Source of the DNA: Oscillospiraceae bacterium
GTDB lineage: Bacteria; Bacillota; Clostridia; Oscillospirales; Ruminococcaceae
Reading direction: 5' to 3'
NCBI GenBank assembly: GCA_031271475.1
Contig: JAISVP010000102.1
Coordinates: 1-10,962 of the forward strand
DNA length: 10,962 nt
Positions 1-5,445 of the stretch are shown one piece after another. The notes under the pieces are model-generated. The model did no database searches. It saw only the letters and a list, made by a program, of their open reading frames with translations, and was not told the origin of the DNA. A program made the position numbers and the translations under genes. Positions within the stretch are counted from its first letter, which is position 1, and every line of letters begins with the position of its first letter.

Positions 1-198
1 GTTCATAATCTTTTCCGGCATATATCCTAAAAGCAGTAACACATCGGTAATTCCGAATCCGCACAGCTGTTTCATAAGCAAACCTATAAAAGGCACGCCG
101 TTTATTTCATACATAGGTTTCGGATTGGTATCGGTAAACGGTTTTAACCGTGTTCCCAGTCCTCCCGCAAGCACAACAGCCTGTTTTATTTCTTTCAC
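1..198 (-). CDS. Sugar-phosphate nucleotidyltransferase, N-terminal part
   Basis: The 66 visible codons are the N-terminus of an NTP-transferase family enzyme, which joins a sugar 1-phosphate to a nucleoside triphosphate to give an NDP-sugar and pyrophosphate in the cytoplasm. The signature is clear: VVLAGGLGTRLKPFT (residues 8-22) is the nucleotide-binding G-rich loop, followed by NPKPMYEINGVPFI, the PKPM segment typical of the family. The rest, LLMKQLCGFGITDVLLLGYMPE, matches the next helix and strand. The start is GTG at 198-196, with AAGGA about 10 bases upstream; the ATG inside that region is out of frame and soon meets a stop. The gene runs off the left edge. It lies downstream of the DUF2079 gene on the same strand, and no promoter is evident in the gap, so read-through from that gene is likely. 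The sugar and nucleotide cannot be told from this fragment. Confidence 0.88.
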   Translation of the reverse strand, partial: MKEIKQAVVLAGGLGTRLKPFTDTNPKPMYEINGVPFIGLLMKQLCGFGITDVLLLLGYMPEKIMN

Positions 199-227
199 GT
201 GTGGTACATCCTTTTTGTAATTTACAG

Positions 228-320
228 CTGTTTATAACGGCTGCGGTCTGGGCAAAGCCGGAACCCACGCACGCAAATGCGTGCGTCGATGAGGACTTCG
301 CTTAGCCCGTTCGGAGTCAA
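228..320 (-). repeat. Four-hairpin intergenic repeat, copy A
   Basis: Read on the minus strand, this matches the other copies in order: a CCGAACGGGCTAAG block, a cytosine-rich TCCTCATCG block, a perfect hairpin (8-bp arms 267-274 and 279-286, 4-base loop), a degraded GGTTCCGGC/GCCCAGACC hairpin, and a degraded AGCCGTT/AACAGCT hairpin. Only the second hairpin is still perfect, so this copy looks old. It begins a few bases after the DUF2079 stop codon and ends about 30 bases before the nucleotidyltransferase start, in the same orientation as both genes, so it would be part of an intercistronic transcript. Confidence 0.8.
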
Positions 321-326
321 TTGCTC

Positions 327-2366
327 TCAGACTGACTTTAACCTGTACACGGCTATCTCCCGGTCATCCCCAAACGCGTACTCATATCCGTTTCTTAGCA
401 GGTATCCGGTCTTCCTCTGAGTAAATTCACGGTCTTCATCGGACAGGCCGGGACCGACCTTCATTACGACATAATCACACAATCCCCATTTGGACTGTAC
501 ATTGTCATTGGTTATCGAATAGATATGCCTGCGCTGTGACAGCCGCGGCACAAACATATGAGTTGCTTCAACAGACGCTTCTTCCGGGATTTTGCTAAGG
601 TACATCTCATAGATTTCTATTTTGTTTTTATCCCAGTCCGTGTATGCCTTATACATACGGGATTTCGGCGTTATATGGGAGAAAGTGAACATCACTGCCG
701 CCGCTGCCATAACCGGTAAGACGTATTTTTTTACGCTTGTTTGCAATGACGGTAAAATCCGGACTTTGTCCTTAGATGCCAATGAGTTTTCCTCCGGCAT
801 ACGGCCGCTGTCTTTAACGGTTCCAAATTCAGATATGTTAACCGCCGTAATATAAAACAGCATCGGTATCATTCCGAATACATACTGGTAGTCTATATTG
901 TGCTGATAATAGTATTCCGGCAGCAAGCATACCAGAAATGTTGGGACAAGCAGCAGAAAATGCCCCGCTCTTTTTGTAAGGAACGGCAAAAATCCGACAG
1001 GCACAAAGAGCTGAAACAGGAAAATGAATTTGTCTTCTTTAAAAGCTTCCTGTATGATAAACGCCGGGTCGGTTATGACAGTTCTGATTATTTCCGTAAT
1101 GCCGTTTTCAGGCTGTGCCATAAGGGAATTGAAACGGTGAGAAAATGTGCCGTCACCGTATTTTTCCAGTAAGGCAGTGATTATAAGAAAGAAACAGACG
1201 CTGACAGCGGCGGTAACTGCGCCGTGGAATTTTGTGCTTTTGCTTTTTCCTCCCGAAAGAAGCATATACGCACCTATACAAGCCATAGACACCGACACAT
1301 CTTCTTTACAGCATAAGGTCAGACCGAGGAACACATACATGGGAATCCATTTTTGCTTCTCCATAAAATAGAAAAACCACAGCATCATTACGGGAATAAA
1401 CGCGGTTTCGTGAAAGTCATAAAAATTAGGTGCAACGGCAGCTAAAGAAAATATATAGGCTATGCCTATGCATAAGTTTACAGCGGGACTGAAACCCCTG
1501 TGTTTGCATATCAGAAACAGCGGAATCACTCCGAGAACTATAAGAATCGGCTGTGCAATCAACAGGGTTTCAATATACGGGAACACAAAATATACAGGCA
1601 GCAGCAGGTAGTAAATCGGTGTGAAATGAACGGCAAAATGCGAAAGGAGCACATCCCTCTCGCAAGTAGTCATCGGTGTAAGCGTTTCTTTCATGTAGTA
1701 ATACATTTGCCCGGCAATCCCGAGGTCAAACGTAGAGGAATAGTATATACGGTAACGGATTACACAAAAAAATCCGACAAACGCGCACACAATTACCGCA
1801 CCAAACGCGATAATTGCAACAGAATGCCATGTCTTTAATTTATACAGTTCCTTTAACAGGTTATTTTTAAGCAAGTAAAAAAGCATTGCCGCCATTATTG
1901 CGGAAATTCCGAATACATAGTAGAAACTGTCATTATTAAACAGCGTAATCAACGCGAACCATAAAAATCCAATCAGCATAAAATAAGCATCATATCTTGG
2001 ACGCCCGATTTTAGAGTATTGGGAAATTTCCATGCCGGAATCACCGGAGTTTTCAGATGCTGTTTCAGTTTCTTTTTTTCTTGGGGACAGTATAAACCTT
2101 AATATTGACAAAGAAACAAATACCGCAGCTGTGGCGCAGACAATGCTGAATATATCAATTTCGCGGACATATTCCAATGTCTTAAAGCTTGTCCCGTCGT
2201 TTACCGTATTCCAAAAAACGCAGAATCCGCTGATTAAAAAAAATGCCGCAAGCAGGCGCATGACTGTATTTTGCACAAAAACGCCGTCAATCTTTTTCAT
2301 AAAGGAATCTTTATGGAATCCATTCAAAACATGCTTATCTTTTTTTCGAAGTTTATTAAATAACAT
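327..2366 (-). CDS. DUF2079 multi-pass membrane protein (GT-C-like)
   Basis: This is a 679-residue predicted polytopic membrane protein of the DUF2079 family. Numbering from the chosen ATG, it has the family hallmarks: FDLGIAGQ (213-220) after a membrane segment, then HFTPIYYLLLPVYFVFP (about 247-263), DFHETAFIPVMMLWF (about 317-331), CKED (353-356) and YYYQHNIDYQYVFG (about 485-498). At least ten hydrophobic helices are visible, the first at about 35-55 and 72-94. A charged loop (about 514-545) precedes a late helix (about 550-564). The soluble tail has the family pattern SVEATHMFVPRLSQRRHIYSI and CDYVVMKV. DUF2079 proteins are thought to resemble GT-C glycosyltransferases using lipid-linked sugars; the reaction is not established. 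The N-terminal region before the core looks long for the family. The start at 2366 was preferred because GAGGG lies 11 bases upstream and the promoter would begin the transcript near 2396. An in-frame GTG at 2384 has no ribosome binding site and lies only about 12 bases from that point. The downstream nucleotidyltransferase suggests glycan assembly. Confidence 0.85.
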   Translation of the reverse strand: MLFNKLRKKDKHVLNGFHKDSFMKKIDGVFVQNTVMRLLAAFFLISGFCVFWNTVNDGTSFKTLEYVREIDIFSIVCATAAVFVSLSILRFILSPRKKETETASENSGDSGMEISQYSKIGRPRYDAYFMLIGFLWFALITLFNNDSFYYVFGISAIMAAMLFYLLKNNLLKELYKLKTWHSVAIIAFGAVIVCAFVGFFCVIRYRIYYSSTFDLGIAGQMYYYMKETLTPMTTCERDVLLSHFAVHFTPIYYLLLPVYFVFPYIETLLIAQPILIVLGVIPLFLICKHRGFSPAVNLCIGIAYIFSLAAVAPNFYDFHETAFIPVMMLWFFYFMEKQKWIPMYVFLGLTLCCKEDVSVSMACIGAYMLLSGGKSKSTKFHGAVTAAVSVCFFLIITALLEKYGDGTFSHRFNSLMAQPENGITEIIRTVITDPAFIIQEAFKEDKFIFLFQLFVPVGFLPFLTKRAGHFLLLVPTFLVCLLPEYYYQHNIDYQYVFGMIPMLFYITAVNISEFGTVKDSGRMPEENSLASKDKVRILPSLQTSVKKYVLPVMAAAAVMFTFSHITPKSRMYKAYTDWDKNKIEIYEMYLSKIPEEASVEATHMFVPRLSQRRHIYSITNDNVQSKWGLCDYVVMKVGPGLSDEDREFTQRKTGYLLRNGYEYAFGDDREIAVYRLKSV

Positions 2367-2377
2367 ATCTTTATTTT

Positions 2378-2382
2378 CCCTC
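2378..2382 (-). promoter_or_regulatory. Ribosome binding site GAGGG deciding the DUF2079 start
   Basis: GAGGG on the minus strand lies 11 bases upstream of the ATG at 2366. It overlaps the first codons of the alternative, longer reading frame that begins with GTG at 2384. No purine-rich site precedes that GTG, so this site favours the ATG. Confidence 0.6.
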
Positions 2383-2402
2383 ACATTAAAACTGACATTG
2401 CC

Positions 2403-2431
2403 ATTATATCACAAAATTTATAAACTGTCAA
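2403..2431 (-). promoter_or_regulatory. Sigma-A promoter of the DUF2079 gene
   Basis: On the minus strand TTGACA (2431-2426) and TATAAT (2408-2403) are both exact consensus hexamers with a 17-bp spacer, and TG one base before the -10 adds an extended -10. The predicted transcript start near 2396 leaves a leader of about 30 bases before the ATG at 2366. This makes the DUF2079 gene transcriptionally independent of ppk upstream. Confidence 0.9.
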
Positions 2432-2480
2432 CAGCTTTTTTAGAATTTCGGCGGTTATGAAACCGTTAAATACCCTGTCA

Positions 2481-2506
2481 GGTTAAAAATAACCCGGGTT
2501 TTTTAA
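2481..2506. terminator. Weak terminator-like palindrome with A and T flanks
   Basis: AACCCGGGTT at the centre is a perfect palindrome. It is flanked by an A-rich run on one side and six T on the other, with a second small hairpin (GGTTA, AAAA, TAACC) at the left. On the minus strand it lies about 70 bases beyond the ppk stop and could end ppk transcription before the DUF2079 promoter. The central palindrome has almost no loop, so the call is weak. Confidence 0.3.
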
Positions 2507-2513
2507 GCATCTA

Positions 2514-2549
2514 CAGTAATTTCGGCCCCGTTCGAGACCGAAATTACTG
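2514..2549 (-). repeat. 12-bp stem-loop, truncated repeat copy E, possible ppk terminator stem
   Basis: CAGTAATTTCGG (2514-2525) and CCGAAATTACTG (2538-2549) form a perfect 12-bp stem with a 12-base loop, starting 27 bases after the ppk stop codon. Read on the minus strand, its first half and loop (CAGTAATTTCGG, then TCTCGAACGGGG) closely match the left end of repeat copy B (TAGTAATTTCGA, then TTTCGAACGGG), after which the copies diverge. It therefore seems to be a truncated or rearranged relative of the four-hairpin repeat. No T-run follows directly, so it may act as a 3' stability stem more than as an intrinsic terminator. Confidence 0.65.
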
Positions 2550-2576
2550 CTAAGATTTAGTTTTCGGGATGTCCGC

Positions 2577-4772
2577 CTAATTCTCAAGCGTCAGCTGTTC
2601 CTGAGCGTTAATACGCGTGCCTGTCTGAATTGCCGGGGAATACTGTCCAAAACTGTTCATTTCCCACGAGCATACATTGTCACTCCACATTAAATCCATT
2701 ATTTCTTTTATACGGTTCTTTAGGATGGGTTCTTCCACAGGGAAAACAAGTTCCACACGGCGGTCAAGGTTACGGGGCATAAGATCCGCACTGCCCATAT
2801 AAACCACGGATGTTGAACCGGGTTCTTCCGAATCCGCCGCATCCGGATCGGCGGCATTGGCGTTTTCAAATATAAATATCCGTGAATGCTCCAGAAAACG
2901 GCCGACAATACTGCGGACTGTAATGTTCTCGGAAATACCCTTAATGCCCGGAACAAGACTGCATATTCCTCTCACAAGCAGGTTTATTTTTACGCCCGCC
3001 TGTGAAGCTTCATAGAGTTTGCGGACAATTACGCTGCCAAGCAATGAATTAACTTTAAATGTTATGCCGCTGGGCAAACCGTTTTTGGCGTTTCTGATCT
3101 CATTGTCTATTTTTTCAATAAAGAACGGTTTAAGATGTTCGGGAGCAACGGCAAATTTATTGTATTTAGGCGGTATGGAGTATCCGGTAAGGTGATTAAA
3201 AAGAGCGCTTGCATCCTCGCCGAATTCGTTACGGCAGGTAAACATTCCGATATCTGTATAAACTTTTGCGGTTACATCGTTGTAATTGCCTGTTGACAGA
3301 TGAAGATAACGTCTTATTCCGTCACTTTCACGCCGTACCACAAGGGTAATCTTGCAATGCGTTTTAAGTCCAGTTAAACCGTATATAACGTGACAGCCCG
3401 CTTTTTCTAACTGCGACGCCCATTCAATGTTGTTTTCCTCATCAAAACGCGCTTTTAATTCCACAAGCACGGTAACCTGTTTGCCTGCTTCCGCGGCGCG
3501 TTCAAGGGCAGCCACAACGCGGCTTTTTCCGCTTACTCGGTAAAGCGTTTGTTTTATGGCAAGTACATCCGGGTCATCGGCGGCGGCATTTATGAAATCG
3601 GTAACTACATCAAAACTCTCATACGGGTGATGCACCATTCTGTCGCGTTCACGGATAAGGGTAAAAATATTTTCACCTAATGTATGTTCTGTTTTGTCGT
3701 CGTCTTCAATATCCACAAGTTCGAACGGTGAATTCTCATCGCAAAAATCCTTGGGAAATACGGGAGTAATAGACTTTTCGGAAAGATGTTCAAATCCTTT
3801 TATGCTGGTAACTTTCATAAATGCGGCAATGTCTATCTGAATAGCCTGAATTGCGTGTCCCTGACCTAACCACGGATGCGACTGTAACATCTCGTCATTT
3901 TCGGGCTCAGCCGCGTTGTTAATACTCGGTATTTCAAAGATGAACCGGCTGTTTATTTTCAGCATACTGTGCAGAAATTCACGCATTTTTCCGTCAAACG
4001 GTGCGGACAGTTCAAGGCGTATAGGTTTGCCTCTCTTACGTTTTTTTATAGTACGCTTCATTTCCTCAAGGAGGTTGTCCGTTTCCTCATCGGCATCAAA
4101 GTCCGCACTGCGTGTAATACGGAAATATCCGTACGCACGGATTTTATACAGATTGCAGATATCTCCCAGAAAATAAGTGATAAGCTCCTCAAGCGGCAAA
4201 AAATACCGTTTATCGTCAGCATCGCTGGGCAACGCAACGAACCTTGGCAGAATAGACGGAACCTGAATAACGGCATAGACGTTCTTGCCGTTTTTGTCAC
4301 GCATCCGTACGCCGATATTCAACGACTTGTTTCCGAGCATCGGAAACGGACGTGTCGGGTCGATTGCCAAAGGAGTAATCACAGGCATTACTTCATGTTC
4401 AAAATAACTCTTGATGTAGCCTAACTGATATGAATTAAGCTCTGAGAGATTGAGAAAATATATTCCCTGACAGCGTAAATCACCTAAAAGCTCATCCAAT
4501 GCGGAACTCTGTTCAAGCTGGAAATCATAGGAGCGTTCCAAAACATATTCAAGCTGTTCCATGGAACTTAATCCTGCGTCGTCAATCTTGCCTTCTTTTT
4601 TGCGGTCGTTTAAGTACGCGACACGCACCATAAAAAACTCGTCAAGGTTTGACGCCGAAATTGCGGCAAATTTAAGCCTGTCAAGCAAAAGTGTTTCAGG
4701 TTTCCATGTCTGTGCCAATACCCGCTGATTAAAATCAAGCCAACTTAATTCCCTGTTTATAAAAGATTGCAT
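2577..4772 (-). CDS. ppk: Polyphosphate kinase 1
   Basis: This 731-residue protein is polyphosphate kinase 1, which reversibly transfers the terminal phosphate of ATP onto a growing inorganic polyphosphate chain. All four regions are present. The N domain opens with the family signature FINRELSWLDFNQRVL and continues with NLDEFFMVRV (about 42-51). A head domain follows (about 108-320, with ITPLAIDPTRPFP). Next come the two phospholipase D-like catalytic domains. H472 in GLKTHCKITLVV corresponds to the autophosphorylated histidine, followed by the LHLSTGNYN motif. H629 in RFLEHSRIFIFE is the second conserved catalytic histidine, followed by MGSADLMPRNLDRRVELVFPV. Length is within the family's usual 690-740 range and nothing looks broken. 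The start ATG has an AGGGGGG run 4 bases upstream; its AGG portion is at a normal distance. No exopolyphosphatase gene (ppx) is adjacent in this window. A promoter about 380 bases upstream gives an unusually long leader that contains repeat copy B in antisense. Confidence 0.97.
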   Translation of the reverse strand: MQSFINRELSWLDFNQRVLAQTWKPETLLLDRLKFAAISASNLDEFFMVRVAYLNDRKKEGKIDDAGLSSMEQLEYVLERSYDFQLEQSSALDELLGDLRCQGIYFLNLSELNSYQLGYIKSYFEHEVMPVITPLAIDPTRPFPMLGNKSLNIGVRMRDKNGKNVYAVIQVPSILPRFVALPSDADDKRYFLPLEELITYFLGDICNLYKIRAYGYFRITRSADFDADEETDNLLEEMKRTIKKRKRGKPIRLELSAPFDGKMREFLHSMLKINSRFIFEIPSINNAAEPENDEMLQSHPWLGQGHAIQAIQIDIAAFMKVTSIKGFEHLSEKSITPVFPKDFCDENSPFELVDIEDDDKTEHTLGENIFTLIRERDRMVHHPYESFDVVTDFINAAADDPDVLAIKQTLYRVSGKSRVVAALERAAEAGKQVTVLVELKARFDEENNIEWASQLEKAGCHVIYGLTGLKTHCKITLVVRRESDGIRRYLHLSTGNYNDVTAKVYTDIGMFTCRNEFGEDASALFNHLTGYSIPPKYNKFAVAPEHLKPFFIEKIDNEIRNAKNGLPSGITFKVNSLLGSVIVRKLYEASQAGVKINLLVRGICSLVPGIKGISENITVRSIVGRFLEHSRIFIFENANAADPDAADSEEPGSTSVVYMGSADLMPRNLDRRVELVFPVEEPILKNRIKEIMDLMWSDNVCSWEMNSFGQYSPAIQTGTRINAQEQLTLEN

Positions 4773-4794
4773 AATACCCCCCTATTCTGTCATA

Positions 4795-4895
4795 GTAATT
4801 TCGATTTCGAACGGGTTAAGCCCGTCCTCATCGATGCACGCATTTACGTGCGGGTCTCGGCAAAGCCGAGACCGTAGCCGTTAGAAACGGCTATA
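4795..4895 (+). repeat. Four-hairpin intergenic repeat, copy B
   Basis: This copy begins GTAATTTCGATTTCGAACGGG and ends AACGGCTATAA. Hairpin 1 is partly preserved (CGAT/ATCG outside, ACGGG/CCCGT inside, 4802-4833). Hairpin 2 is damaged by one change. Hairpin 3 (4853-4873) is perfect, with 9-bp arms and loop AAA. Hairpin 4 (4875-4893) is perfect, with 8-bp arms and loop AGA. In hairpin 3 the pair 4858/4868 is C-G, while copy D has G-C at the matching position (9353/9363). The copy lies 22 bp upstream of the ppk start and is antisense to ppk transcription. Confidence 0.88.
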
Positions 4896-5086
4896 AAATC
4901 GGCATTAAATCTGCCCCAAAACTCAATTGCGGCGTTGTTTGCGGTGAAATTTCCGTCACGTGTCACCAAAGTGCCATTGCCGAACTTCAAGTCATACAAT
5001 AATTTCGGGCTTTTGTCTAAGGGAAATTTTATTCGCAAATCCGCTGGCTTAAAGTACTGCGGCAGATCATTAGTTGATACGGAATA
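4896..5086 (-). other. Stop-free stretch of unknown nature in the ppk leader
   Basis: On the minus strand a reading frame stays open from about 5086 through repeat copy B to a stop at 4844. It contains LRIKFPLDKSPKLLYDLKFG and TLVTRDGNFTANNAAIEFW. It has no ATG start: only TTG at 5038 is available, and no ribosome binding site precedes it. The last 16 or so residues are simply the translation of the repeat. I do not recognise a family. It could be a decayed gene end, part of another dispersed repeat, or structured leader RNA. Confidence 0.3.
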
Positions 5087-5160
5087 TCATTTCCGCTCCT
5101 ATCCGGGAAAACCAAACACCGGCAAGGCAGCGAAAAACCAATATCTCCTATCTGATTAGC

Positions 5161-5189
5161 AGTATAACAGAAAAAACGGCACAAGTCAA
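5161..5189 (-). promoter_or_regulatory. Sigma-A promoter firing toward ppk
   Basis: On the minus strand TTGACT (5189-5184) and TATACT (5166-5161) are separated by 17 bp, each hexamer one base from consensus, with TG at the extended -10 position. Transcription would begin near 5154, about 380 bases before the ppk ATG. No comparably good promoter was seen closer to ppk, so this is the likely ppk promoter. It is back to back with the histidine kinase promoter, with 59 bp between the two -35 boxes. Confidence 0.75.
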
Positions 5190-5248
5190 TACCTTTTACG
5201 CGGGAAATGTAAAATTAAGTGAAAATATATTTTTTGTTGTTTCCGGGG

Positions 5249-5277
5249 TTGACATTTATTCTCGGAATTGGTATAAT
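5249..5277 (+). promoter_or_regulatory. Sigma-A promoter of the histidine kinase-mgtE operon
   Basis: TTGACA (5249-5254) and TATAAT (5272-5277) are exact consensus with a 17-bp spacer and a TG extended -10. The start is predicted near 5284, giving a leader of about 160 bases that includes repeat copy C before the kinase ATG at 5446. Confidence 0.9.
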
Positions 5278-5334
5278 CATAAATGGTATTCCTTGCAGCA
5301 GTCAGAATTGGGGATATTCAGTTTATGCTGTACA

Positions 5335-5430
5335 GTAATTCCGATCGGGAACAGAAGTCCTCATCGGAATACGCGTTTGCGTGCGGGTCTGAGGCTTTGC
5401 CCGGATAATGACCGTCAGAAACGGCTGTAC
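5335..5430 (+). repeat. Four-hairpin intergenic repeat, copy C (degraded)
   Basis: The block order matches the other copies: GTAATTCCGAT, TCCTCATCGGAA, ACGCGTTTGCGTGCG, GGTCTGAGGCTTTGCCC, then CCGTCAGAAACGGCTGTAC. Hairpin 1 has re-formed around TTCCGAT/ATCGGAA, and hairpin 2 keeps ACGC/GCGT. Hairpin 3 is badly mismatched and hairpin 4 retains CCGT/ACGG. It lies wholly inside the 5' leader of the histidine kinase gene and ends five bases before that gene's ribosome binding site (AAGG, 5436-5439). GCTGTAC occurs on both sides (5327-5333 and 5424-5430). Confidence 0.75.
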
Positions 5431-5445
5431 TTGCTAAGGTAAGGT

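Larger units (their letters stand above)
4773..5445. other. 672-bp gene-free divergent intergenic region
   Basis: This region separates ppk (leftward) from the histidine kinase gene (rightward). It holds repeat copy B (4795-4895), an unassigned stretch (4896-5160), a leftward promoter (5161-5189), 59 bp of AT-rich DNA, a rightward promoter (5249-5277) and repeat copy C (5335-5430) in the kinase leader. No tRNA, known riboswitch or convincing protein gene was found. Confidence 0.7.

Noticed and set aside
228..320. The repeats as a CRISPR array or a tRNA-like cluster
   Set aside because: The copies are kilobases apart with no spacers, and the four hairpins lack a closing acceptor stem or any tRNA signature.
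3969..4424. 151-residue plus-strand frame within ppk
   Set aside because: It lies antisense inside a gene with intact catalytic motifs and resembles no known protein.
5283..5407. Small plus-strand frame of about 41 codons starting at the kinase transcript start
   Set aside because: There is no ribosome binding site, the start coincides with the predicted transcript start, and more than half of it is translated repeat copy C.
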